Positions 9,742-20,959 of a stretch of 64,000 nt of DNA are shown piece by piece. Location of the stretch: NCBI GenBank assembly GCA_963971535.1, contig OZ020589.1, forward strand, positions 93,189,182 through 93,253,181, in the 5' to 3' direction. The first letter of the stretch is position 1, and each line of letters starts with the position of its first letter. This DNA is from Notolepis coatsorum (taxonomy: Eukaryota; Chordata; Actinopteri; Aulopiformes; Paralepididae). The translations under genes were made by a program, and so were the position numbers. The notes beneath the pieces were generated by a model. The model searched no databases. It worked only from the letters and a program-made list of their open reading frames with translations, and was not told the origin of the DNA.

Positions 9742-11595
9742 GTTCCCCACTTGGATAGTTTACCTATCCTTAATATGTCAAACATAGATATCAATCTCTA
9801 CACACTACTATCTAGATAACACTTAAGACATTTTAAATCATATTAGGATAACATATATATGGTTTGCCACACTCAGATCCTAAAATTCAAATTAGCAATT
9901 TCAGTTTTTGTGATCGTGTGTACAGTCTTTAACAACTTGTTCTCGTACCAAGATCAATTTCCATTGGTCTCAACTGTGAGTTGTCAAATTCTGACTTGGA
10001 GCATTGAGGAGGGGGGTCTTTGTTTTCTAGATTTGACCCGGCCTCCTCTTTATTGCTCAGAGCTGGTGCAGTATCACGACTGCTGGGTGCAACTCCCCAT
10101 TCTGGGAGGTGGAATTTAGAAAGCAAATTGCCTTTCTCATCACACTCCATCTACTGTCGAGCACATCTTGACTCGTGTTGACCTCTATTAGGGGGTAGGA
10201 CCCCCTGCTGTATTGCTGGTTCAGTTGAACCCGGAGCTCTTTCCTCGGGTGTCGCTGTCACAGCTGTGAGGAGGTCATCGCTGGCTGCCCAACCCCCGTT
10301 GACCCTCGGATTAGTGGAAGAGGTTTGTTTCTCCTCCCCTCCGCCTGGTCGTTGATAGGGGCGATAGCAGCTCCCCCCCTTCGCTTGTTGACCCCCTGGT
10401 CAATAGTTGAGGCCTTGCTTCTGTTGACAGCCGGAGTTGTTGCTGAGGCCTAGCCGCCTGTCTCCTCGTTGGTTGCCTGTCGTTTCCCTCTGAAGCCTCA
10501 AGACTTGGTCACTGCGTTGGCCGAGACTCTCCCGGCCCGAGAGGTAGGCGTCTCCTGGTTCTCCGCAGTGTTGTGGTTCCCCATGGAACCGCTGGGTAGA
10601 CACTAGCCAGTGTCCTGGATCAACAGTACCGATGGAGTCCTCGGTCTTCCTTGTACCACACTCTGATGACTGCTGATTCCCCAATCTCCCATCCTTATCC
10701 TGCAGTGAATATATATCGCTTCGGGGGACAGTGCAGGTCACTTCTACCACAACAATTGATTGAGAATCCATACTTTTCCTCCCTCAGACTCTCTTTACTG
10801 GTCTGAGCTTTGACAACTTTCTTTTCCAAATCATTTATCTATATATTTCATGGCTTCTAGATCATTAAATTTCAAAATTCTGAAAAATTCACATGGCTCT
10901 CATTATATTATGCTGTCAAAACAGTATACTCCTCCACCTCTCGATGTGGAATACACATTCAAACATCGTTACCGTCGTCCTCTGGACAGCTGCACCCGGA
11001 CCGGACGGTCAGCACTGACACCTCCACTCTCCCAGTAATCCTGTGTGTATGGCAACAAATCACAGCCCGCCTTAAACACACATCTTCCACACCACAAGCC
11101 AATTATCAATTGCACATGTTCACACCCTACACAAGACTAATTTGGCCAATAGCGACCAAACCTATTGAGCTTCATTAATGTACAGAGAATCATGCTTCCC
11201 AACACTTTCACCAATCACGACACACCCCCAGCCCCTAAAACCAGGTATTCAATGGGCGGAGAACAAAAATCCATAACTAGCTCATGTTCCTTCACTTTGT
11301 TCCCAGTCCATTTTACAGACATATACTACCCTGTCCTGATGTGTCGAGATCACTCCCAGCTTGCCAGGTACCCTAAGAAAAAATATACAGAAAGAAAGAA
11401 AACAGAAAACAAAACACACAAAGAAAACGCTGCCCAACCAATAAATGAAAAAATAAACCAAACTTGTGAGCTTTTTCTTTTTTCTTCTGAGCTCATTTTT
11501 AACCTATCATCTAGAGGCTTATGCACCCCCGTATTAACTAAGAAACAAAAAAGGGAAATCAAATGAATAAACAAAATGAACGCTCCCGGCCTAAG
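9742..11595 (-). other. Gag-distal internal region with polypurine tract
   Basis: This region lies between the gag frame and the 3' LTR. On the minus strand the sequence beside the LTR reads AAGTGGGGAAC, a convincing polypurine tract (9742-9752). The rest holds only short open frames, the longest at about 10400-10771 (minus, ~123 aa, Gln/Arg/Ser-rich), with no motif I recognise. No pol-type domain is visible. Confidence 0.6.
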
Positions 11596-12999
11596 TCAGG
11601 CCGGTGGCCTCTGCAGACATGACCTTTGAAAATGACCTTTCACTCCACAGATCCAACAACACTGGCGGTCTCCCCCGGGTTGTGGGACCCGGTGGGTCAG
11701 TCGCCTGTGACCGGATGACACTGGGGTCATCGGGCCCCGAGCATGTCCTGGCGGTATGCCATCATCGCCATGGTTCCCTGGAGCCTGTTCGGAGGAGAAA
11801 GCCACGTACCTATTTGGTCCAGTCACAGTTCCTTGAGAGGGGCCTGTTGTTGGGAGGGGCCCGCCACCTGTTTCTGTACAAACACGCCCTGTTGTGGATA
11901 GATGGTCCCGCTCTGCACAGTCCCGAGAAATGTGTCCGAGAGTCCCACACGTCCAACACTGCACCCGCCGCACACGGTAGCCATTCGGATTCCTGCCTCT
12001 GCCTCCACCTCTTCCTCGTGGTTGCCACCCCGTGGGTGGTCCTATTGGGGTTTGTTGTTGTTCCGGCACAGGACCCCCTTGTGGCCCCAACTGGGCCCGT
12101 CTCTGGCCATCCGGTTCCCCATTGGAACCTGTCTCCCCTCCGGGCTGTGTGGACTGGATTAGGCCTTGGAGATAGTCCACTACCTGTCTAGACTCGGCTA
12201 GCTGTTGTTCGAGAGGGAGGCACGTCTTCCCCTCTTCCCCCACCCTGGCCCTTGCTGACTGATTCCTAGTCATCGGGCCACATCCCTCAGTTTGGTACTG
12301 ATGGTGGGGGTGGAGAAAACCTGGGCACGAGACACAGGTGGGCTGTAGAAACTGTTCATGTGGTATCCCATACCTGATGTCGGTCTCCGTACGGCCAGCG
12401 TCAACTCCCTGGGACTGCTGCAACAACATCGCTCTCCTCTGTTGCTTTCTTTGTCTCTTGGTTAACTGGCAGTCACCTGCAACGGACACTTCAGCGTGGA
12501 TCGACTCGGGTAATACAGTTGTCTCTGGGTCGCTTGCTGCAACGACTCCCTGTGGCGGAGTAAAAGACATTATTTCCAGTCCCTCCGTCACACTGGACAC
12601 CAGCGGGGAGTCGATCACATTCCAGTCAATCAGGTTAACGTCACTGTCCAATTCGGTCAATGTAATGTCTGCAGAGGTTATCAGCATTACCCCACTACCG
12701 ACATTATTTCTTTTTATCACCCTTCGTAATCTCTTTTTCTGTTTCTTAATTTGGGTACGCATTCTATACCGGCCTCCTTTAACTACAAGGTTCTGTAATG
12801 GCCTGAATATCTTTGGCCATTTTTTCGTCACTTTTATTGTGACAACTCCAGTCGTTGAAATAGACAGATTGTCTACCCTTTCTATGGTTAGTGCATCTAA
12901 CCCTCCGGTTGCTCCTATCTGTGTATTTTCCATTCTCACCTCTCTTCCAACACTCGTAACGTCACCGTTTGGAAAGCAAGTTTCTCTGTATTCAAACAA
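11596..12999 (-). CDS. Gag-like protein with two CCHC zinc knuckles
   Basis: This 467-residue open frame is on the minus strand. It begins MFEYRETCFPNGD, has a basic segment around residues 80-100 (KKQKKRLRRVIKRNN) and a Gly/Pro/Gln-rich linker around residues 290-335. It ends with two CX2CX4HX4C knuckles: CWTCGTLGHISRDC (about residue 345) and CWICGVKGHFQRSC (about 450). In LTR elements such knuckles form the nucleocapsid part of Gag and bind the element's RNA. The capsid part is not recognisable to me, so I cannot place the lineage with confidence. It is the only sizeable frame between the two LTRs. Confidence 0.75.
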   Translation of the reverse strand: MFEYRETCFPNGDVTSVGREVRMENTQIGATGGLDALTIERVDNLSISTTGVVTIKVTKKWPKIFRPLQNLVVKGGRYRMRTQIKKQKKRLRRVIKRNNVGSGVMLITSADITLTELDSDVNLIDWNVIDSPLVSSVTEGLEIMSFTPPQGVVAASDPETTVLPESIHAEVSVAGDCQLTKRQRKQQRRAMLLQQSQGVDAGRTETDIRYGIPHEQFLQPTCVSCPGFLHPHHQYQTEGCGPMTRNQSARARVGEEGKTCLPLEQQLAESRQVVDYLQGLIQSTQPGGETGSNGEPDGQRRAQLGPQGGPVPEQQQTPIGPPTGWQPRGRGGGRGRNPNGYRVRRVQCWTCGTLGHISRDCAERDHLSTTGRVCTETGGGPLPTTGPSQGTVTGPNRYVAFSSEQAPGNHGDDGIPPGHARGPMTPVSSGHRRLTHRVPQPGGDRQCCWICGVKGHFQRSCLQRPPA

Positions 13000-15900
13000 T
13001 TTTTACCAAACTTGAGTTAATTTCACTCACACTTCTATATTGGTGTAAACAGGAATTGATAACTCGCTTTTGTGATACTATACCCCCTGACTGTCAACAG
13101 TCTCTTTGATTTCCCTGTTGGGGTTCGGAATTGTCAGCGCTGGCCATCCGTCCTGAAGCAGCTGTGAAGAGAGAAGCAAAAAATACACTTAATTATCAGT
13201 GACATTTCCCATTCACAATCCATCATTTGTCTTTAAGCATGGAATGTCGGGCATCTCCTATACTAAGATCACTTGAGAGCATTTGTGCAATTTTCGTTTT
13301 TGATTTATCAATGACACAGCCTTAATCTTTTTCCAGTTGTCTCCATTGGAAAACCAGACTCTCAACCCTGTTGTCATGATCCTCCTTAATACAACTCCGG
13401 GGAACTTATTTTGCACCAGCCTCCTCCTTCTGTTGGTCAATCAGAAATTTGTTATTTACAGCCTATCATTTCTAAACATCTGTATTGGACATGGTAATTT
13501 AGGTGCATAATCTCACTTTTACTCTAATTGTTCTTTGCAAATGACTATGTGTATGTGTAACTATATTTATTTCTGTCCGTGAAAGCCTAGTATGTATTTC
13601 GCTCATATTACATTATACATATCAGTAACATACATATTTTCCATTCATAATCTCTCACACAGTTACTATATTTCCCCCGTAACACCTAACCCCTTAGGTG
13701 TTAAAACGCGCTTCTCACGAGAACAGAAATCAATTTTCAGTGTCTTATGTCACTGAAGTCCCCGTGCATTTAGAACAGTGTCACACAACCCGTTCATAAC
13801 CACAGGCCGCCGACACCATCCCCACATTGAAAATCCTGCCGACCAATGACATCCCACTGGTCAACTCGTCCTGTGGCCCACGGCATCACCCCCAGTTTGC
13901 AACCTGGAACGCGAAACCCCGGGCCTCCTACTCAAGGATATTCAAAGATCATACCACTCACAACCACTGCCACACACATACCGCACCTCTGACACCACTC
14001 ACCCACCGTAACCACAGTCACCCAAATACCCACACACAATACAATCCGATGCGCGTAGTGTGGCAGCGAGCCTTTGACGAGTGCACGCATAGCGCACCCC
14101 CGTTAATGCGCGGTGGCAGACAGCGAGCCCACCCCCGCCACGACGTTTAGCAGTCCCCGTACCCCTGGTAAAATGAAAAACGTGCGCAGTGTGGCAGCGA
14201 GCATCGACGAGTCGCACACATAGCGCATCCCCGTCAAAGCGTGGAGGCAGACAGTGAGCTACGACGAACTGTCTACCCACACCCCCATCGCAGGCGCAGC
14301 CGAGCAGAGTAATTATGCTCCGACTTACGACCCACCAACATGAACGCCACACAAAAATACTGACACGGAGCCCCCGCCTCACCAGCCGGAGCTTGTCCAA
14401 ATGCAAGGAAAGAAGTACGAGCGCCTTGTCGACCAAAGCGTAGCCCTAACGCCAGCCAATACCACTGCCAGCACTAGAAATTCCCTAAAAATAACAATAA
14501 AACTGAATATGGAACAACAACATACGCATAATAAGTCCCAAACTCAACCTACCGCCTTCGAACCCTACAGTAAACAGCAATAAACAATATACCTAGCACT
14601 ACACCGCGTTTGAAACCCATAAAAAAACCTTTATATACAGGCCCAAACTAGGAGAGAAAGAGAAAGCGTTTCGGGGGGGCCGAGGGGGGGGGGGGGGGGG
14701 GGGGAATATATGGAAGAGAGGCGGTGTGGGAATGAGGGGAGTGAGTGAGAGGGGGGGGGTAAGAGAGAGAGAGAGAGAGGGAGGGAGAGGGAAAGAGGGG
14801 GGGAGGTGAGAGGGAGAGGGAGAGAGGGGGAGGTGAAAGGGAGAGGGAGGGAGGAGGGTGAGAGAAGGAAAGAAAGAGAGGGGGGGGTGAAAGAGAAAGA
14901 GAGAGTGAGGGAGGGGAGGTGAGAGGGAGAGGGAGAGAGGCGAAAGGGAGAGGTGAGAGGGAAAGAAAGAGAGGGGGGGTGAAAGAGAAAGAGAAAGAGA
15001 GAGAGAGGGAGGGGAGTTGAGAGGGAGAGAGAGGGGGGGTGAAAGAGAAAGAGAAAGAGAGAGAGAGGGAGGGGAGTTGAGAGGGAGAGAGGGGGGGAGG
15101 TGAAAGGAAGAGGGAGAGAGGGGGGGAAGGTGAGAGGGAGAGAGGCGAAAGGGAGAGGGAGGGAGGAGGGAGGGAGGAGAGAGAGAAGGAAAGAGAGAGA
15201 GGGATAGGGGGAAGGGCGAGAGAAAGCGAGTGAGAGAGGGGGAAGAGAAGGAAAGAAGGAGAGGGGGGGGGGGGGGGGGAGAGAGACAGAAAGAGAGAGA
15301 GGGAGGGGGGGAGGGTGAGAGAGAGTGCACGAGGGGGAGGGGGGGCCAAGGCCCCACAATCCACCGCCAGACTAAAACACAACAACCCAATCTCACTTTA
15401 CCAGCACACTAACCCCCTAATGAAAACGTTCTGTGAGCAGAATCCAAAAATATTAATCCTGTCCTCTTCCGCCCCCTATCGTATTCCTAAATAAACTCCA
15501 CCCTCCCCTTAACAATGGACGCTTGGTGCCCTCCCAAGATGGACGCCGGCGCCCCTGCTAAGATGGACGCCCCCTCGCGAGACATCCCGAGAGCCCCGTC
15601 ATGCCATGACGTCAGCACAGTTAGCTTAGCTTCGTTAGCCACGTCGCGGGCCGTCAGACCGCGCACCCTTACGACGTCACAACCGGCGACCATTTTAGCC
15701 GTTAGCGCGGCTAGGTAGCATTAGCTTAGCTTCACCCATGATCCCATAAAAACGCTTCCCAACGACCCATCGACCCGTCCCGCCGCGCGGGCCGTCTCCT
15801 TGCAATGTTAATACAACACCACATTCCCCACAACAGAATCCTAATTCCCCCAAAACGCCAGTGTAGTGATCCAAACAGAAATATAAAAACATAACAGCCT

Positions 15901-17315
15901 TCAGGCCGCCTCAAAACACTAGTTTGACCCCTCTGTCGTCACCACCGGCGAGCCTAGAACGACTTCCGGGTCCCCGCAACATATAATCCCAATCACTTTA
16001 AACATTATACATCTATTTTATCTGCCACGAATATGAAAACTTTTAAGTGCCTTACACATCCCCGTAATCTCAAGACACTATCGATCGACCTTATACATTT
16101 GAACCTATGTCTATTTGTCCGCCGTATCCTCCGGTTGCCTCAGAGGCTAATACAACAGCTAACTGCTGCTGCGTTCCACGGGCCCCGAAAAACCGGCGTT
16201 ATCATTACATTTCCCCACGGCTAACCGGTGACTTAAATTACATAATAACACAACAATATTCTCATACGTACCACCAATCATACCTAACCATAGCCATTCT
16301 TCAACCATTGCAATCATACACGCTTCCTAACTACAAATAAAAATACAAACCTCCATTCACGCACATATTATCGTCTCTCGAACGTCGCACGGCAGCGTGA
16401 CTAGTAAACACGAGACCAAACGTAATCGCACACACTTTTACACTGAATGTTTAAGCGTACCATAGCTCCATAATCGAATTTCCACTAAGTACTTTATCAG
16501 TCATCTCGACCGAATTGTTTTTAAGTACTTATTCATTATTACAGCGAACGCAGTTAACTAACACGCCGGTTTTGTTCAAGATTAAAATGGGATCTCCGGA
16601 CCCAATTCGATATTATGCCTAAGGACGAACATTATATCTTCATTTAATTCGGCCGATCGGTTCCTGCAGATACGTCCTGTCTATCACGCGATCAGTCAGC
16701 AAACCATTCATTATTGAGCCTTCATGAACACGCCGGCCCCTACCTTCTATTAATTACTACGTGTTAATCCTGTAATCGCACAGACCAAGTTCCCCGATCA
16801 TGCAGGGGCCAAACTCATCTTTACCATACCTGATTTGCATGTTCTAAATAGCAACAGAGCCCTTCTTATACACAGCTCTCCCCCCATTCAGAACAATAAA
16901 ATCTTAATCAACCATTACCCGCGCCCTCTTCCTGAGAATAATTTTTAGGGAATCTATATACCCAGAACGCGCCCCTGTCGCACACACCAGATCGCCGCGC
17001 TTCCTAGCCAGAAAAGCCTTTTATCTGCCGTCATGCGACGCTAATCCCATTACACCATGATCAGATAGTCTGTGCACCCAATACGTCATCATATTACAAC
17101 AATATGAGGTCTTTTAACTACTTCACCTAATTCTACATGAAGCAATTGCTTTTCCCAACCCCTTGTTGTTCGAACTGAGCAGCCCATTCTTCTTCAACAC
17201 TCACCTCTCTCACAGGAACGAAGCTCACGCAGTTGTGTCCTCCGTCGTCCGCTGATGAGGTTGATGAGTGAAGGAAAAAAAATAAAAATTCTCGTCCTGG
17301 GCCGCCACTTGTTCA
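13000..17315 (-). other. Long 5' leader of the gag-bearing element
   Basis: About 4.3 kb lie between the primer-binding site and gag, without a convincing ORF. It includes a 700-bp strongly purine-biased tract (14646-15345) and, near 15,511-15,570, three near-repeats of an AAGATGGACGCC motif. Short open frames in the purine tract are artefacts of low complexity. Packaging or splicing signals could lie here but none can be recognised. Confidence 0.55.
14646..15345. repeat. 700-bp GA-rich (purine/pyrimidine asymmetric) tract
   Basis: The plus strand is almost entirely A and G (GAGAGAG, GGGAGGGAGA, long G runs). The minus strand, which is the sense strand of the element, is correspondingly C/T-rich. 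There are internal near-repeats of about 60 bp, for example around 14,970-15,090. Confidence 0.95.
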
Positions 17316-17332
17316 CGGGTCAAACGGCACCA
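17316..17332 (-). promoter_or_regulatory. Primer-binding site, tRNA-His-like
   Basis: On the minus strand, three bases after the 5' LTR end, the sequence reads TGGTGCCGT followed by TTGACCCG. The first nine bases complement the 3' end of tRNA-His (ACGGCACCA) as I recall it; the next bases do not match. The LTR itself carries a second complement to tRNA-His, described separately. Confidence 0.65.
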
Positions 17333-17335
17333 AAA

Positions 17336-18261
17336 TGAAGTGGATTTCCCAAGCTATTTCGGTTCTGCTCTGCTCAGAACCGGGTTGCGTTAGTACTCTG
17401 CGTTGTGATTCAATACCTTTAAAGCTCTGGGAATCACTTCTCTTCTTTCAGCGGTGCAGGCAGAAGGAATTAGGAGGAAAAGGGTTATATTACCGCTGTT
17501 TAATCAAAGTTTAAGAGTGTATACAAATTACAATATTTGTTATGACAAAAGAATGCTATAGTTGTGATCAAAAACACTGTGCCGTAAGTGATACAACTAG
17601 ACTAAAGAGAATGATAGTTGATTAGTTGTTGAAAGTCTTTGTTCTGTGCTGATAACAAAGAGTTGGTTTTTCCCTCCAAAATGTTCCTTTGTTTGGCCGC
17701 CTGCTGCCTTGTGGATGAGATGGTAGAGAGGTCTTGTCGTGTCGGTTGGGTTGTTCAGAGTCCCTCTTCCCCCCATCACACCCCATTATATCCCCAAGGC
17801 CCAGTGCCTCGGAGTGATGACCTCATCACATTCTTTCCTCCAATGCCAGGCCGGCTTAGCTTGCATTTGAAAATAGGGGTTTGGCTTATAGGCCAAACCC
17901 CCTTCACATTAACCCAGAGAATATTTTCCCTGTATTTTTACTTAAACACATTACTTGAATACTTTGATGAACCTCAAGATATATTGATTACATAAACACA
18001 GATAATCATACTTAAACACATTACTTGTACAAATTACAATAATACAGTTTTAGTATGACTTCATAATTATTACCACAATGTAAAACACTTTTAATTATAT
18101 TTTGTGTGTGTGTGTGTGTGTCCTCTGATTGTGTGAATGTGTGTATGTGTGTCTATGTGTGTGCATGTGTCCTCTGATTGTGTGAATGTGTGTATGTGTG
18201 TCTATGTGTGTCTGTGTGTGTGTGTGTGTACGTGTGTCTATGTGTGTCTATGTGTCTGTGT

Positions 18262-18295
<34 letters not shown>

Positions 18296-18696
18296 CTAGG
18301 TGTGTCTGTCCTTGTGTCCCCCAGGCCGTAAAACAGCTGATAACACTTCATGGGCGCTTTGACCCTTTTAACCTCATCACCTCATTGTGTTTGCTAGGAC
18401 TTATCTGAAATCCTTCCTGTCCCACCCTAGGAACCAGATGGTTCTATTGTTATAAACATTCTACCTCAGTAAACACACATAAGTTACTACTCAGATTTTA
18501 GCTTTTACAGCCGGCTATTTTAAGTGGCCCGGGACACAACCTGTTGGGAGGATTCTTGTGTTGATTTACTCAGGCAGCTGTTATCCCTAAATATAATACC
18601 TTAGTTTGATTGTTGTTCCACTTTGACTGTTTCTTTAAGACTTTTACACCACAGTTTGATTAGATCTTTGATGATCTATGTTGGGATTTTACCACA
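17336..18696 (-). repeat. 5' LTR of the gag-bearing element
   Basis: LTR of 1,361 bp, nearly identical to 8384-9741. On the plus strand it starts TGAAGTGGATTTCC and ends GATTTTACCACA. The position next to the primer-binding site identifies it as the 5' LTR of a minus-strand element. Confidence 0.9.
17389..17407 (-). promoter_or_regulatory. 19-nt complement to the tRNA-His 5' half in U5
   Basis: The plus strand reads GTTAGTACTCTGCGTTGTG. From memory this equals the D-arm/anticodon-arm region of vertebrate tRNA-His(GTG). The element RNA is transcribed from the minus strand, so it carries the complement, about 57 nt upstream of the primer-binding site. The other LTR keeps 16 of these bases (8433-8448). 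Confidence 0.6.
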
Positions 18697-18935
18697 GTTG
18701 CTCAGTTTTTTGAGTACCTCATCTGTAGGTGCCTAGGTTCTTGTAGTATGCTACTATGTGTTCTACCCCATACTGCCCTGAGTGGGAGGTTAGTTTGTTT
18801 ACCAGTGTTGTGGCTACAGTATGTTTGTGAAGAAAGTGTTTAAGTAATTGGCTACATCCAGTTTGTCTGTGATGAGCGTGTTGTCCGTCTTTATGTTTAT
18901 GTTTGAGAACCTGGTTTTAAGTTTTTTACTGCAGC

Positions 18936-19964
18936 CTAGTTGATTATTGAGTCATTTCCAAAGTTCACGTGGTTTATTTTTATTTTCCTCAGTTTTGTCA
19001 TGGAGTTTACGTAATTTCTTAGTCTGTTTCTTTCTAGTTTGAGTTCAGTCACGTGGGCTTGGAGTTCACTGCTCGTGCTTTTGGTAAGCTTTGACTGACT
19101 TTTACGAAACTCAGAGCATTTTTTGTCTCTGGCTTTCATAGCGGTCAGTATTTCAGTGTGCATCCATGGCTCAGCGCAATTTTTTACCCTGGTGGTTCTT
19201 AGGGGGGCCATGTTGTTTAGTATGGTTGAGAATTTGGTTTTGAAGCCAAGCCAGGTTTCTTCAACCAGTGTACCATTGAGCTCATCTGACCAGTCCAGGC
19301 TCTCCAGTTCAAAGTTAAATGCCTCGCTAGAGTAGGTTTTGAGGTCTCTAGATGTGACTGTTTTGTGACAGCCAGCCTTTTGCTTTAGCTTTTTGCGTGT
19401 ACAGAATATCATATAATGATCACTTAACACGCATGCTATAACCCCTTTATTGGAGATCTTGGACTTGTCAGAGGTCAGGATGAGGTCAATGGTAGTCTGA
19501 GTGGATTCGCATACCCTTGTGGGTTGGGTGATTAGCTGGCTGAGGCCGTGCAGATCACAAAACCTACTGAAGGCCTTGAAGACGGGTGCTGCTTTACGTA
19601 GCATGTCCGTGTTCCAGTCCCCAATAAGGACTTTTTCTACGCCCTCCACCCCAGCTAAACACCCATCAAGTGTGTCATAGAAGCCACTGTGTTCTGGCGG
19701 TCTATAGATTGTGCCTATTAGTACTGATTTTGCCCTTTCAAATAAGATTTCAATCCATACAGTTTCAATCTCGTCATGGTTAAGGTCAGTACGGTTGATG
19801 AATTTGGTATCTTTGTGAATATACACACAGACGCCACCTCCATACTGGTTTCTATCCCTCCTGACTACTGAATAGTTCTCGATTTCAATCTCTGGATCCT
19901 GAACAGATGAGTCTAGTTTTGTTTCTGTGAAACACAATATGTTAGCCTTACCATTTAAAAACAA
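18936..19964 (-). pseudogene. L2 LINE APE endonuclease (copy A)
   Basis: Minus-strand frame of about 340 residues encoding the apurinic-like endonuclease that nicks target DNA for LINE insertion. Visible motifs in order are ILCFTETKLD, RNQYGGGVCVYIHKD, VLIGTIYRPPEHS, EKVLIGDWNTDML, TTIDLILTS and LSDHYMIFC. These match the E, GGG, YRPP, GDWN, D and SDH active-site blocks. The linker towards the RT follows. The matching frame in block B (45963-47333) is longer at both ends. Copy A lacks about 30 bp near 19,000 relative to B. The catalytic residues look intact here, but the element as a whole is not. Confidence 0.8.
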
Positions 19965-20056
19965 ATGTCTGATTTCGGCCAGTTTGGGTCTCAGGCTGTT
20001 TGTGTTTAAGTGAAATATGTGAAGTCCATTTGTGTTTGTTATTTTGTTTATGTCCT

Positions 20057-20953
20057 CTAGCTCAAAGTGTTGATTGACTGTGGCGTCTGGTTGATCTTGT
20101 GGCGGTAGGTGGGTAGGGGGGGGTGGGGTCCTGTGTCCATTGTTGTTAGGAGGGGGGGTGGGGATGATCCTGGCGTCTGTATTGCTCGGTGTGAAAGCCT
20201 GTGACGTGGGGGGGGGGGCTGGTCGCTGTCCACCATTGTGTCTGGAGGTCCTCCATTGTGGGGGAGGGGGAGTGGGTCTGCCTTTTGTCCTGGCCCGGGT
20301 AGCCTAGCTAGCATGGCGGGGCTAGCCGAGCCAGCCGGCAGGTCCCTGGTGATCTCGACGTCCAGCGTCGATCTCTGTCCCCTGGTTGCAAGCTCTCTCC
20401 CTCTCGCATCCCGCCTCATCTGCATGGGCTTCGGTGAGGGTATGTCACCTGCTGGCCGGTTGGTGCATCCGCTGGCTGTTGTGAAAGCTGCGTGGATGTT
20501 GATGATGCTGTCGACGGCCGGCGTCGATGTGAGGAGGAGCCGTTGATTCTTCGCCTGTCGGCGTGTTAAAACCGGTCCCGGGTTTTGGTGAATGTCACCC
20601 GACAGGAGCAAGTATAATAGAAACATTGATTTTCTATCAATCTGGCCTGTCGAGGGTAGTTTCTTGCGGTCCGGGTTCAATGTTAAAACTCTGTGAACTG
20701 CTGCTATTCCAATCGCTGGGTGTTTATGCTCCAAGCCTTTCAGCAAGTAAAAGTCACAATGGGACTGTTTATTTGCGCATTCTTTACTTTCCACTTCTGT
20801 CTGGAGTTGATTCAGTGGTGAGTTAATGTACAAGTCCATAATCCACAGGAGGGAAAGTAAAAAATGCGCAAAATACCTTGTCGATCTGTAGCGTTTGTTT
20901 TGCCGGGAGCTGATTGAAATGCGACCGTCCATGTCGAAGCCGGATGTGGCCAT
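20057..20953 (-). pseudogene. L2 LINE N-terminal ORF with 2A-like motif (copy A)
   Basis: Minus-strand frame of 298 residues upstream of the endonuclease. Around residue 119 it contains LLLSGDIHQNPGP followed by VLTRRQAKNQR. The hydrophobic run plus GDIHxNPGP is characteristic of the start of many fish L2/CR1/Rex LINE ORFs and resembles a 2A ribosome-skipping peptide. Downstream is a Pro/Ser-rich stretch. Block B lacks about 360 bp of the distal part and about 100 bp of the proximal part. Residues before the motif include a hydrophobic run (FAHFLLSLLWIMDLY). Confidence 0.65.
20573..20599 (-). other. 2A-like motif GDIHQNPGP
   Basis: The nine codons read GDIHQNPGP. Canonical 2A is D-(V/I)-E-x-N-P-G-P; here His replaces Glu. 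Preserved identically at 47482-47508 in block B. Confidence 0.6.
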
Positions 20954-20959
20954 TTTAGT

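Larger units (their letters stand above)
8384..18696 (-). mobile_element. 10.3-kb gag-bearing LTR retroelement with near-identical LTRs
   Basis: This complete LTR-flanked element is inserted into the L2 LINE, which block B carries without it (about 45,943). The LTRs are 8384-9741 (3' LTR) and 17336-18696 (5' LTR). By eye they differ by only a handful of substitutions plus microsatellite length, so the insertion is young. Ends are TG...CA, with a primer-binding site and polypurine tract in the expected places for a minus-strand element. The internal region encodes one large Gag-like frame. I see no protease, RT or integrase. The leader between the primer site and gag is unusually long (about 4.3 kb). 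It looks like a non-autonomous, gag-only LTR element. A clean target duplication could not be defined. Confidence 0.85.

Noticed and set aside
11604-12191. Plus-strand open frame opposite the Gag frame
   Set aside because: A shadow of the minus-strand gag; no domain similarity and composition dictated by the opposite frame.
14599-15396. Three long overlapping open frames (up to ~265 codons) in the GA-rich tract
   Set aside because: They are low-complexity Ser/Leu/Pro translations of a CT-rich strand, open in all three frames because stop codons are rare there. Not genes.
8371-18705. A clean target duplication for the 10.3-kb LTR element
   Set aside because: The flanks (GAGAGCG on the left, GTTGCTCAG on the right) do not give an exact direct repeat, so none is reported.
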